DNA of 64,000 nt from Herminiimonas contaminans (GTDB lineage: Bacteria > Pseudomonadota > Gammaproteobacteria > Burkholderiales > Burkholderiaceae_D), in NCBI RefSeq assembly GCF_015645465.1, contig NZ_JADOEL010000010.1, forward strand, positions 62,001-126,000. Reading direction: 5' to 3'. Below the pieces are notes generated by a model that did not search any database, was not told the origin of the DNA, and saw nothing but the letters and a program-made list of their open reading frames with translations. The translations under genes were made by a program, and so were the position numbers. This document shows, piece by piece, positions 36,048 through 44,098 of this stretch (its first letter is position 1; the number at the start of each line of letters is the position of its first letter).

Positions 36048-38075
36048 TTAAAAACTGGTACGTACACCAACAATCAGGCTGCGGCCGGACAACGGTGCCA
36101 CTTCGCGTAATACCGAAGTTGATAGTCGTATATCTTCATTCAGCAGATTTTTGGCGATCGCAAACCAGGTGATAGGTGTCGATTGGAAGTTTTGCGTATA
36201 AGACAGATTGGCATCGACCTGGGTATAGGACGGTGCGGCATAGGTCTCAAAACTGGCCAGGCGGTTCTGTTTCTCTGCATGCAAAACCTTCAGGCCGGAG
36301 CGCCAGTTGCCTTCGCGGTAGCCGATCTCTCCGCCGAAGCGGGTGGTCGGCTGCAGGGGCAGGTTGCCAGCGCCGCTCAAAGTGCCGCGCGAGGTGTCGG
36401 CAAAGGTGCGCCATGAGAAGCCGTTGCCACGCAGGTTGTAGCTGACCTCGGCTTCCAGGCCGCGGATGGTGGCGTCGTTTTGCGACCAAAAGCGTTGCAG
36501 GAATTCGCCGGTAGGGTCAGCATCACCGTGGTCATCCACCATGGTGCCGTCGGTGCGTCCATAGACATAGTTTTTCACGCGGTTCTGGTAGGCATTGGCT
36601 TTCCAGCGCAGCAGGCCTTCGGTCTTTTGCAGGCTCAGCTCGATATTGCGTGAAGTTTCCTTGCGCAGATTGGCGTCGCCAATATCGTAGGTGGCGGTCG
36701 ATTCATGCGGGCCGTTCGAATACAGTTCTTCGATAGCTGGTGCACGCTGTGCCACCGATGCGGTCAGGCCGAGGCCGTAACCCTGGGTAAAGGTCCACAA
36801 ACCGCCGAGCGAGTAGGAGCCCAGGTTGAAGTCGCGTTGCACCAGGCCGGAAGCTGCATCCGGACGACGTTTGACGGATTCGATACGGGCACCCGCGCTG
36901 GCGCGGACCGGACCGAAATCACGCTCTTCGACCAGGAAGCCTGCAATCGTCTGGCTCTTGGTGACCGGAACCGTGGCGTGGCTGTGGCCATGGCCGTGAT
37001 CATCATCTACCGGCAAGGCCGAGAACTCCGAGTTTTCGGTTTGCAGGCCGAAAGTGCCGCGCCAGCCTGCGAGTGGCTTATGCGTTAATTCCCAGCGTGT
37101 TTCACTAGCCTTGTTTTTGAACTCGGTTGCAGGTGTGCCGTCTTCCAGGTTTTCCGTGTGCTTGTAGTCGGTGTAGCCGAGCTTGAAGCGGAAGGACTCA
37201 AAATTTCCAAATGGATTCTTGATCAGGCCAGCGACGTCGTAGCGGGTTTGCTTCTGTGTAATGTAGGACTTCTCTTCGGTCGGGATGCCGTAGCGATTGT
37301 CGTCCGCGCCGACCGACGCACCGATGTAGCCCCAGTCCTGGATGTAGGAAGCACCAAAGCCTACGCTGTTGGAACGCGCATACGAGTTGGGCAGGCGACC
37401 TGAACCCTGGGCAGGATCGCTGGCATTGGCGTAACCAGGGATCTTGTAGTCATCTGCATCACGTGCATTGCCATCGACATGCAAGCCGATAGCGCCAGCT
37501 GCACCATCGATCGAGAAAGATCCATTTTTCATTTTGTCGGCTGTACCGAAACGGGCTTCCGCTTCACCGGTCGGTTTGCTGTTGAGTATGGTCGGAATGC
37601 GGTCATTCACGATATTGACCACGCCGCCGATGGCGCCGGAACCGTATAGCAATGCCGCCGGGCCGCGCAGGATTTCAATCTGGCGCGCGGTCGCCGATTC
37701 GCCGACCACCGCATGGTCGTTCGACAGGCTGGATGCATCCATGACCGACATGCCGTTTTGCAGGATCTTGACGCGTGGGCCTTCCATGCCGCGGATGATG
37801 GGGCGCGAAGCACCGGCACCGAATGCCGAAGCCGATACACCGAGCTCTTGCGACAGGGTGTCGCCTAATGAGTTGCCGAGCTTTTCACGCAGTTCATCGC
37901 CATACAGCACTTTGGCGGGCGCCATGATTTGTGCGTTTTCTTCATTGCTGAAGGGCGAGGCGGTGACGACCACGGACGGCAAGATTTTTTCCTGCTCTTG
38001 CGCAAGAGCGGAGTTGGAGAGGGAGGCAAGCGCGGACAGAACGGCGCTGGCCAACAGGGTACGTTGGGCGATCAT
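36048..38075 (-). CDS. znuD: TonB-dependent receptor, ZnuD-like
   Basis: A 675-residue outer membrane receptor with a signal peptide (about 1-25, ending ALA). The TonB box region is LPSVVVTASP; the plug runs to about 160 (GMEGPRVKILQNG, GPAALLYGSGAIGGVVN), then the barrel ends in VGVRTSF. A loop reads DDDHGHGHSHATVPV and another DDHGDAD, typical of zinc receptors of the ZnuD type. It is the last gene of the zinc block. The substrate is inferred from these loops and context. Confidence 0.85.
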   Translation of the reverse strand: MIAQRTLLASAVLSALASLSNSALAQEQEKILPSVVVTASPFSNEENAQIMAPAKVLYGDELREKLGNSLGDTLSQELGVSASAFGAGASRPIIRGMEGPRVKILQNGMSVMDASSLSNDHAVVGESATARQIEILRGPAALLYGSGAIGGVVNIVNDRIPTILNSKPTGEAEARFGTADKMKNGSFSIDGAAGAIGLHVDGNARDADDYKIPGYANASDPAQGSGRLPNSYARSNSVGFGASYIQDWGYIGASVGADDNRYGIPTEEKSYITQKQTRYDVAGLIKNPFGNFESFRFKLGYTDYKHTENLEDGTPATEFKNKASETRWELTHKPLAGWRGTFGLQTENSEFSALPVDDDHGHGHSHATVPVTKSQTIAGFLVEERDFGPVRASAGARIESVKRRPDAASGLVQRDFNLGSYSLGGLWTFTQGYGLGLTASVAQRAPAIEELYSNGPHESTATYDIGDANLRKETSRNIELSLQKTEGLLRWKANAYQNRVKNYVYGRTDGTMVDDHGDADPTGEFLQRFWSQNDATIRGLEAEVSYNLRGNGFSWRTFADTSRGTLSGAGNLPLQPTTRFGGEIGYREGNWRSGLKVLHAEKQNRLASFETYAAPSYTQVDANLSYTQNFQSTPITWFAIAKNLLNEDIRLSTSVLREVAPLSGRSLIVGVRTSF

Positions 38076-38105
38076 GTTACTTCCTTGAAAACGAATGTAT
38101 GCGAG

Positions 38106-38131
38106 TGCAATTCAGACGGCGTCTGATTGCA
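38106..38131 (-). promoter_or_regulatory. Inverted repeat upstream of the TonB receptor
   Basis: TGCAAT-T-CAGACG (38106-38118) pairs with CGTCTGATTGCA (38120-38131), 12 bp with one bulge. It lies 31 nt before the receptor start. It may be an operator or a hairpin in the intergenic mRNA; the TGCAATTCAG segment also occurs in the repeat upstream of the Fur-family gene. Confidence 0.4.
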
Positions 38132-38148
38132 GCAGGAGATGGTTACGT

Positions 38149-38520
38149 TTACGCCGCTGGCGGGGCGCGGGAAGAGAAGTGACAGAGTAGTGGTGCATCC
38201 CACGAAATGTAGGCTGCCCACAGTGCGAGTACACGTACGCTGGTTTGCAGCACGGGGGAGAAGGGTAGCAGTGGCGCGCCATCGGCCAGCGCCATGCCAT
38301 CGAACAGGATACAGGAGTGCGATTTATCGCCAGCGTATTCCAGCTCCGCTACTGCGGTGCCGTGCTCTTCCATCTGGTGGTGCTGGATGCTGCCCCAGTC
38401 TGCGTGTTCTATCCGGTGTCGCAAGCCCATCCACTGCGCAAATAGCACGAGCGCGACCAGCAGTGCGGCGAAGCACAGGCGGCGAGTCGTGTTGGCAGAT
38501 GACGGGAGGGCGGATTTCAC
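38149..38520 (-). CDS. Small membrane-anchored His/Cys protein
   Basis: A 123-residue protein with one hydrophobic segment (about 14-29) followed by RHRIEHADW, IQHHQMEEHG and SHSCILFDGMALADG. The His/Cys content and the position between DUF3299 and a zinc-type receptor suggest metal handling in the periplasm. It resembles DUF2946-like small proteins, which I cannot confirm. It ends 9 nt from DUF3299. Confidence 0.65.
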   Translation of the reverse strand: MKSALPSSANTTRRLCFAALLVALVLFAQWMGLRHRIEHADWGSIQHHQMEEHGTAVAELEYAGDKSHSCILFDGMALADGAPLLPFSPVLQTSVRVLALWAAYISWDAPLLCHFSSRAPPAA

Positions 38521-38529
38521 GTTGAAGTC

Positions 38530-39024
38530 TTATTTATTTGAAGCCAGTGTTGCGTTATTCATGCGGTAGTACAAGCCCATGGGATCGTCTTTCATGATTT
38601 CCATTTTGCCGGAGACGATGATGGGTTCCAGTGTGTATTTGACCGGGGTTTTTGATTTCACTTCAACCACGCCTTCCGGTCCGGCCGGCAGACAAAAGCT
38701 GCAGCTTTGCGGCACCAGCGAAATCAGGAAATGCTTTTGTTTCTCGCCCGGTTCCAGCGGCATCATGAAGCCCTGTACCTTGATTTCCTGATTGTTCAGC
38801 GCTGCTATGTCTTTGCTGAATTCAGGCAGGATACGATTCTTTACCTTCACCTGCTTCACTTTTGCCAGCGTGCTCCACGAAGTCACGCCCTGGATGTCGT
38901 ACAGCACCGGCATTTGTCCGGGCGTATTGCCGACACCTGGTGGCGCGACGTGTTGCTGGCTTTGAGCGAGTGCAAATGCCGGTGCCAGCAAGGCGAGCAA
39001 CAGGATACTGGTAACAGGGCGCAT
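38530..39024 (-). CDS. DUF3299 periplasmic protein
   Basis: A 164-residue protein starting at ATG 39024 (GACGGA ribosome binding site at six nt) with a signal peptide (about 1-20, ending ALA-QS). The mature part carries the DUF3299 hallmarks IKVQGFMMPLEPGEKQKHFLISLVPQSCSFCLPAGPEG. The CSFC pair may bind metal. It corresponds by order to PA4066, the last gene of the Zur-controlled operon PA4063-PA4066 of Pseudomonas aeruginosa; that comparison is from memory. Confidence 0.82.
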   Translation of the reverse strand: MRPVTSILLLALLAPAFALAQSQQHVAPPGVGNTPGQMPVLYDIQGVTSWSTLAKVKQVKVKNRILPEFSKDIAALNNQEIKVQGFMMPLEPGEKQKHFLISLVPQSCSFCLPAGPEGVVEVKSKTPVKYTLEPIIVSGKMEIMKDDPMGLYYRMNNATLASNK

Positions 39025-39056
39025 GGTCATTCCGTCAAGTAGTCGTAAAGTGTGGT

Positions 39057-39116
39057 TAGAACTCATTTCACAAATATCCGCGAGTGCGAACGCGGCTATT
39101 TGTGAAATGAGTTCTA
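39057..39116. repeat. 60-nt near-perfect palindrome
   Basis: TAGAACTCATTTCACAAATA (39057-39076) is perfectly inverted at 39097-39116; inside, CCGCG and CGCGG pair around an 8-nt loop after a single T/C mismatch. It lies between the 79-residue gene and DUF3299 within the zinc block. No T run follows, so it looks like a palindromic repeat element rather than a terminator. A related half occurs upstream of slt. Confidence 0.8.
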
Positions 39117-39153
39117 GACATTGTACCGGCCGTGTCATATAGCAGGGCAGGGT

Positions 39154-39393
39154 TTAATGCACATGCTTCATGCCGCACAACTTGCCCAATGCAAGACCTT
39201 TGCAGGCGTTAGCAAGTTCCGCATGACAAACTTTTTCATCCTTGCCCTTGCTGATGCAACGTGCCGCAGCATAGTGCGCGGCTGCGATTGCCTGATGCTG
39301 GGCAATGGTTTCTTTCTTGTGCTCTTTCTCACTGTCTTGCGCCTGCGCAGAAAACGCCAGGAGCGCGGCGCAGGTGATCAATAAATATTTCAT
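39154..39393 (-). CDS. Small secreted four-cysteine protein
   Basis: A 79-residue protein with a signal peptide (about 1-18, ending AQA) and a mature helical part with four cysteines and several histidines (HKKETIAQHQAIAAAHYAAARC, KVCHAELANACKGLALGKLCGMKHVH). No family recognised. It is cotranscribed with the ABC permease, 18 nt upstream, and may bind metal in the periplasm. Confidence 0.68.
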   Translation of the reverse strand: MKYLLITCAALLAFSAQAQDSEKEHKKETIAQHQAIAAAHYAAARCISKGKDEKVCHAELANACKGLALGKLCGMKHVH

Positions 39394-39411
39394 ATCGGTT
39401 CCGTTCCCAAA

Positions 39412-40626
39412 TTAGTGCGCCAGTGTGCTGGCAATGTCGGTGCGATAAGCGCGCAGGGCGGGCAGTAGCGCTGCCAGCAAACCTGTACCAACTGCAACCA
39501 ATAATAACCATGCCTCATCCGCGCTAAAAACAAAGCCGGACAATGACAGATTCTGATCTGCGCTCAGTATGCGACCCAATATTTCAACTGCAAGATGGCC
39601 GAGCAACCAGCCTACAGCTGCGCCTATCAATGCCAGCAAGATACCTTCGGTCAGCAACAATATAAATAGTTTGGCCGGTGTCGCACCCAGGGTGCGCAGG
39701 ATGGCGAGGTCGATTTTGCGTTCTTCCAGTGCGTTGTACAGCGCGACAAACATGGACAGCGCAGCAGACAGCAAGACGATGAGTGCAATACCGCGCAAGA
39801 CATCGATGCCGACGCCGAGCAGGCGGAATAACTTGGCTGCTTCCAGTGCCGGTTGTGCCGCTTGCAGTTCGCTCTGGCTATTGATGAAACGCGGCAGGGT
39901 GACAACCGCCAACGGCGATGCGTATTGCACCAACAGTGCGGTCAACTCACGCGACTCATCCATGACTTCTTTTTCCTGCGGATCGTTGGCGTCCAGTCCG
40001 TGTGTTTTGTCGTGTACTTGCCAGACCGAGGCTACTGGTGTGAGGATCAGACGGTCCAGCACGGTGCCGGTAGGCTGCAGGATGCCGACGACTTCAAAGG
40101 GTGCATCGTCGTGTACTTCAACTGCGCTAGCCAGGCCGTGTGAGCCAAAGAAATTGGCGCCAGGCTGTGCACCAGTGCGCTGTGCAGCTTGCGCGCCGAA
40201 TACGGCTTGCATGGGTGCGTCAAACAATTTGCCCTTGGCCAGCTCGCCTTTGTAATGCGTGATGTAGTCGGTATTGGTGCCGACGATGCGGAAGCCGTGA
40301 TAACTGTCGCCCAAGGCCAGCGGCATGACGGCCTTCACCATGCGATTCTTTTTCAACAGCTCTTCTGCTGAGAGCGGAATATTGCCGGTCGGCGTATCGA
40401 CATGATAGATGGACGACAGTATCAATTGCAGTGGCGAACCTTTGGCACCAACGACCAGGTCTATTCCCTCCGCATCGCGCAATGCGTTGTCGGCAAGTTG
40501 CGTGGACGCAGACAGCACAAAAGTCATCATTGCAATGCCGATGGCCATCAACAGCACATTGAGGATGGTGGCAAGCGGCTTGTGTCGCAGCGATTGCAGC
40601 GCCAGTGTGTAGGCATTGAGCGTCAT
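39412..40626 (-). CDS. FtsX/LolC-type ABC transporter permease
   Basis: A 404-residue permease with an N-terminal span (about 17-38), a large periplasmic MacB-like domain (about 45-265) and three C-terminal spans (about 275-400; LLGVGIDVLRGIALIVLLSAALSMFVALYNALEERKIDLAILRTLGA). The coupling ERKIDLAILRTLGA stretch is diagnostic of the FtsX/MacB group. Its start shares one base with the ATPase stop. By context it matches PA4065-type permeases of zinc operons. The transported species is unknown. Confidence 0.88.
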   Translation of the reverse strand: MTLNAYTLALQSLRHKPLATILNVLLMAIGIAMMTFVLSASTQLADNALRDAEGIDLVVGAKGSPLQLILSSIYHVDTPTGNIPLSAEELLKKNRMVKAVMPLALGDSYHGFRIVGTNTDYITHYKGELAKGKLFDAPMQAVFGAQAAQRTGAQPGANFFGSHGLASAVEVHDDAPFEVVGILQPTGTVLDRLILTPVASVWQVHDKTHGLDANDPQEKEVMDESRELTALLVQYASPLAVVTLPRFINSQSELQAAQPALEAAKLFRLLGVGIDVLRGIALIVLLSAALSMFVALYNALEERKIDLAILRTLGATPAKLFILLLTEGILLALIGAAVGWLLGHLAVEILGRILSADQNLSLSGFVFSADEAWLLLVAVGTGLLAALLPALRAYRTDIASTLAH

Positions 40627-41291
40627 CAGATGGATGCTCCTGCTACGGGCGCCTGCAGGCGTAATACTTTGCCTTGCGGTAGTGCTTGTAATACACGGGC
40701 ATCGTGCGTCGACAGTACCAGTGATGCGCCTATCTCATTGGCTTGCGCCAGCAATAGGGCGATGGCTGCATCGCAAGATGAGTCATCCAGATTGGCAGTC
40801 GGTTCGTCCGCCAGCAATAATTGCGGGCGGTTGAACATGGCACGTGCCAAAGCGACGCGCTGCTTTTGCCCCTGGCTTAATTGATGTGGTCTGGCGGTGG
40901 CTTTGTCGCCCAGTCCCAGTGCGCTGAGCAAGGCATCCGCTCGGCTGCTGTCGTTGGCCTGGCCGCTGGCATAAGCTGAGAGCAGGATGTTGTCGCGTGC
41001 GTTCAGGCTGGGTATCAGCGCCAGTTTTTGCGGCAGGAAACCGATATGCCGTCCGCGCCACAGATCGGCTGCGCGTGGCGTTAGTGTTGCAATAGACGTA
41101 TCTGCCACTGTGATGTCGCCGCTTTGCGGCGTCAGGATGGCGGCGATCAGGTGTAGCAAGGTGGACTTGCCGCTGCCGGATGGCCCGATCACGATCGCGT
41201 GCTCACCCTGCGCCAGCGTAAAAGCCGGGACATGGAGTTGGGGAGTGGGCGCGCCGGGATAGCGATGCGTCAGATTGGCTATTTGCAACAT
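40626..41291 (-). CDS. LolD/MacB-type ABC transporter ATPase
   Basis: A 221-residue ATPase with Walker A GPSGSGKS (about 36-43), the Q-loop in FLPQKLALIPSL, signature LSQGQKQRVALARA and Walker B LLLADEPTANLDD. It pairs with the FtsX-like permease. The start codon lies inside an inverted repeat of the type found upstream of the Fur-family gene, with the dksA-like terminator just upstream. Confidence 0.9.
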   Translation of the reverse strand: MLQIANLTHRYPGAPTPQLHVPAFTLAQGEHAIVIGPSGSGKSTLLHLIAAILTPQSGDITVADTSIATLTPRAADLWRGRHIGFLPQKLALIPSLNARDNILLSAYASGQANDSSRADALLSALGLGDKATARPHQLSQGQKQRVALARAMFNRPQLLLADEPTANLDDSSCDAAIALLLAQANEIGASLVLSTHDARVLQALPQGKVLRLQAPVAGASI

Positions 41292-41300
41292 GGTTGCATT
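41282..41300 (-). promoter_or_regulatory. Candidate metal-regulator operator over the ABC ATPase start
   Basis: TTTGCAA-CATGG-TTGCATT has the same half-sites and five-base spacer as the repeat upstream of the Fur-family gene (44099-44117). Its spacer contains the ATPase start codon. Binding here would block transcription or translation start, but a promoter between this site and the dksA-like terminator is not obvious. Confidence 0.45.
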
Positions 41301-41301
41301 C

Positions 41302-41342
41302 TACAAAAAAACAAAGCGCGCGGATAGTGCGCCGCGCGCTTT
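41302..41342 (-). terminator. Rho-independent terminator of the dksA-like gene
   Basis: AAAGCGCGCGG (41313-41323) and CCGCGCGCTTT (41332-41342) form a perfect 11-bp stem around an 8-nt loop. On the minus strand GTTTTTTT follows. It lies 46 nt after the dksA-like stop and just before the ABC ATPase. Confidence 0.88.
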
Positions 41343-41388
41343 CTTTTACAGGTAAACAGATGGAGGGATCGGCTGACCCCGCCTGTGA

Positions 41389-42345
41389 TCAGTCGCCGTA
41401 CAGTTTTTGTTTCAGTTCACGACGTTGTTGCGCTTCCAGCGACAGGGTCGCGGTCGGACGAGCTAGCAGGCGTGGAACGCCGATAGGTTCGCCGGTTTCT
41501 TCGCACCAGCCGTACTCGCCGGAATCGATGCTGAGCAGCGATTGCTGGACTTTTTTCAACAACTTGCGTTCGCGGTCACGGGTACGCAACTCGAGTGCAT
41601 GTTCTTCTTCTATCGTTGCGCGATCGGCTGGATCAGGGACCAGCACGGTTTCGCGCAGATGCTCGGTGGTTTCATCGGCGTTTTTCAATAACTCTTTTTC
41701 GAGTTGCTGCAGACGATCTCTGAAAAATGCGAGTTGCGCGTCATTCATGTAGTCCTTTTCGCCCATCTTGAGGATTTGCGCTTCGGTTAACAATGTGGTG
41801 TCGCCTGCGACGGATGTTGATTTGCTTGATTTGGTTGCCACTTCGCTTGCCTTCAAAACTACGGGTTTTTCAATTTTATCTGCGACCTTGGCAGGAGTCC
41901 TGGAACTGCTTGCCGTTGTCGATCGAGATGCGTCTTTAATCGGTTTTGCTGTCACGGTTGCCGCTTTGCTGGCGGTAGCCGTGGCTTTTGTTGCTGGGCT
42001 CGCTTTGACGGCCGGCTTTGCTGCCGGTTTAGCCAATGGTTTTGCGCTTTTGACGGCGCTTGATTTTACTGCTGTTGCTTTTGCTGCTGTAACTTTTGTT
42101 TTGACAGCGGCTGTCGGCGATTTTACCGCACTCTTGGCCGGTGTCTTTTTCACCGCTTTAGCTGCTGGTTTGGCGACCGGTTTGGCCGCTTTGCTGGCGG
42201 GCTTGACGGCCTTGCCTGCGATTGTTTTCGCAGCGGTTTTTTTGGCGGGTGCCTTGCTAACAGGCTTTGCACGAGTAGTCGCAGTAGCCTTCTTTGGGGC
42301 AATTTTTTTTGCGCTTTTTGCAGATTTTGTGACGGTTGCGTTCAT
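41389..42345 (-). CDS. dksA: DksA-family protein with histone-H1-like N-terminal extension
   Basis: A 318-residue protein. Residues 1-180 are Lys/Ala/Pro-rich with KPAAKP-type repeats like histone H1. Residues 186-318 are DksA: the coiled-coil tip keeps D241 and A243 (DPADRA), the residues needed for RNA polymerase control in E. coli DksA. The zinc finger keeps only the first cysteine (C281 in WCEETGEPIG); the others read T284, S302 and A305. The core is twice as short as the whole. It lies between cobW-like and ABC genes. Confidence 0.88.
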   Translation of the reverse strand: MNATVTKSAKSAKKIAPKKATATTRAKPVSKAPAKKTAAKTIAGKAVKPASKAAKPVAKPAAKAVKKTPAKSAVKSPTAAVKTKVTAAKATAVKSSAVKSAKPLAKPAAKPAVKASPATKATATASKAATVTAKPIKDASRSTTASSSRTPAKVADKIEKPVVLKASEVATKSSKSTSVAGDTTLLTEAQILKMGEKDYMNDAQLAFFRDRLQQLEKELLKNADETTEHLRETVLVPDPADRATIEEEHALELRTRDRERKLLKKVQQSLLSIDSGEYGWCEETGEPIGVPRLLARPTATLSLEAQQRRELKQKLYGD

Positions 42346-42461
42346 AGTCCCTTGTCCTCAATGAACTTTCCCACACTCGGATCTTATCGTGCCCTGCGTG
42401 CGAGACTCACACCTTTAGCAACACCCAGGTAGCCATACCCTGAGCTCAAAACCACGGTAGT

Positions 42462-43517
42462 TTATACCAAACATTGTTCCAATCCGAAAATAAACGTTTC
42501 TTTCGGCAGATTCTGCCCGATAAACACCATTTTGTTAGAGCGTACTTCGTTTTCCCCCCATTTGGCGCCTATGTCGGTACCCATGATCTGGTGCACGCCT
42601 TGGAACACAACCTTGCGGTCAGCGCCATCCATCCAGAGTACGCCTTTGTAACGCAACATGCGCGGGCCGAAGACCTGCACCAGGCTGCCCAGGAACTCGT
42701 CCAGTTTTTCAGTATTGAAAGGACGATCGCTTTTGAAGACAAAGGCTGCGATGTTATCGCTGTGATGGCCGTGATGATGGTCGTGGTGATCGTGTTCGCA
42801 GTGTGCGTCGCAGCTGTGATCGTGGCCGTGCTCATGATCGTGCTCGTGTGCATGCTCTTCCGCCGCGATGAAGTCTGGATCGATTTCCAGTTTGTCGTTG
42901 AGGTTGAAGCCGCGCAGGTCGAGTACATCGGCGATCGCTACACTGCCAAAATTAGTTGTACTGATTGGTGCGCGCGGATTGATGCGCCTGATACGTTCTG
43001 TCAGTACTTTCAATTCATCAGCGCTGACCAGATCTGTTTTGGAGAGCAGTAATTTATCTGCGAAGCCAACCTGGCGTTGCGCTTCTTCATAGCTGTCGAG
43101 CTGATGCATCGCATGCTTGGCATCGACCACGGTGATGATGGCGTCGACCAGGTATTCGGAAGCGACTTCTTCATCGACAAAGAAGGTTTGTGCGACCGGG
43201 CCAGGATTAGCGAGGCCGGTGGTTTCAATCACGACGTGATCAAACTGCAGTTCACCGGCATTGCGTTTTTGCGCTAGTGATGTGAGTGCGATGATAAGGT
43301 CGCCGCGTACGGTGCAGCAAATGCAGCCGTTATTCATTTCTACAATTTGTTCGGTGCCGTCCTGCACCAGGATTTCATTGTCGATATTTTCCTGGCCGAA
43401 TTCATTTTCGATGACCGCAATTTTGAAGCCGTGCGGCTCTTGCAGGATGCGGTTGAGCAGGGTGGTTTTTCCTGCGCCGAGGAAGCCGGTCAGGATGGTA
43501 GTAGGGATCAGTGCCAT
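42462..43517 (-). CDS. COG0523 metallochaperone GTPase (zinc-type)
   Basis: A 351-residue G3E GTPase beginning MALIPTTILTGFLGAGKTTLLNR with Walker A, ENEFGQENID, the metal-binding CxCC motif GCICCTVRGD and the NKTD-like SKTD. A 30-residue His/Asp-rich loop (about 226-256; EHDHEHGHDHSCDAHCEHDH) can bind zinc. The C-terminal CobW domain ends in IFIGQNLPKETFIFGLEQCL-type sequence. It follows the Fur-family gene by 5 nt, so it is probably a zinc-allocation protein of the ZigA/YeiR/Zng1 group. Confidence 0.92.
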   Translation of the reverse strand: MALIPTTILTGFLGAGKTTLLNRILQEPHGFKIAVIENEFGQENIDNEILVQDGTEQIVEMNNGCICCTVRGDLIIALTSLAQKRNAGELQFDHVVIETTGLANPGPVAQTFFVDEEVASEYLVDAIITVVDAKHAMHQLDSYEEAQRQVGFADKLLLSKTDLVSADELKVLTERIRRINPRAPISTTNFGSVAIADVLDLRGFNLNDKLEIDPDFIAAEEHAHEHDHEHGHDHSCDAHCEHDHHDHHHGHHSDNIAAFVFKSDRPFNTEKLDEFLGSLVQVFGPRMLRYKGVLWMDGADRKVVFQGVHQIMGTDIGAKWGENEVRSNKMVFIGQNLPKETFIFGLEQCLV

Positions 43518-43522
43518 ATGAA

Positions 43523-44056
43523 TTAAACCTGGTGAGCGCAATCTGCACACCATCCTTTGATGGTGAGCTCGATTTCGTGACTTTGGAAACCTTTTCCTAG
43601 CGTCGCCTGCAATACATTCTGCAATTGCTGGCGCAAGGTTGCGGTCGGAGATTTGCTGCTGGCCTTGTTGTCTGCAGCAAACAATTGTTCATCGACATTG
43701 TCGATGCAAAATACTTTGGCGCAGCGCGTACATTTGAAATGGCCGTGCTGATGTTGTGGCGAGGCATTGTGATTGCCGGGTTCGTTATGCTCGGCCCCTG
43801 CGTTGTAACGGAACACGCGATCGTCACCGGCGATCTTGTGCGCAAGTCCGGCATCGGTCAGGCAATCGAGCGCGCGGTACAAAGTGACGCGGTCCATATC
43901 CGTCAGCTTGTCCTGCACATCCTGGTGCGACAGCGCATAGGGCGCACCCAGCAAGGCTGCCAATACCTTGATGCGGGCATCGGTGGCGCGTACCGATGTT
44001 TCACGCAACTGGCTCTCGGCCAGTGCCGGGTAATCCGGGGAAGATAATTTTTTCAT
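43523..44056 (-). CDS. zur: Fur-family transcriptional regulator, Zur-like
   Basis: A 177-residue Fur-fold regulator: winged helix (about 25-85; YALSHQDVQDKLTDMDRVTLYRALDCLTDAGLAHKI), then the dimerisation domain with structural zinc ligands in HFKCTRCAKVFC (C115-ish pair) and the C-terminal CADCAHQ. A HNASPQHQHGHF stretch forms the regulatory metal site. Coupling to a COG0523 gene points to zinc rather than iron. It heads the zinc block, with a repeat operator 43-61 nt upstream. Confidence 0.88.
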   Translation of the reverse strand: MKKLSSPDYPALAESQLRETSVRATDARIKVLAALLGAPYALSHQDVQDKLTDMDRVTLYRALDCLTDAGLAHKIAGDDRVFRYNAGAEHNEPGNHNASPQHQHGHFKCTRCAKVFCIDNVDEQLFAADNKASSKSPTATLRQQLQNVLQATLGKGFQSHEIELTIKGWCADCAHQV

Positions 44057-44098
44057 AATGGACAGCTTCGATGGGTAGTGACTAGATTATGCCGCAAA

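Noticed and set aside
41768-42345. Repetitive Lys/Ala-rich DNA in the dksA-like gene as a tandem repeat or assembly artefact
   Set aside because: The repeats vary in codons and length, stay in frame, and such tails are known on other bacterial proteins, so it is coding low-complexity sequence.
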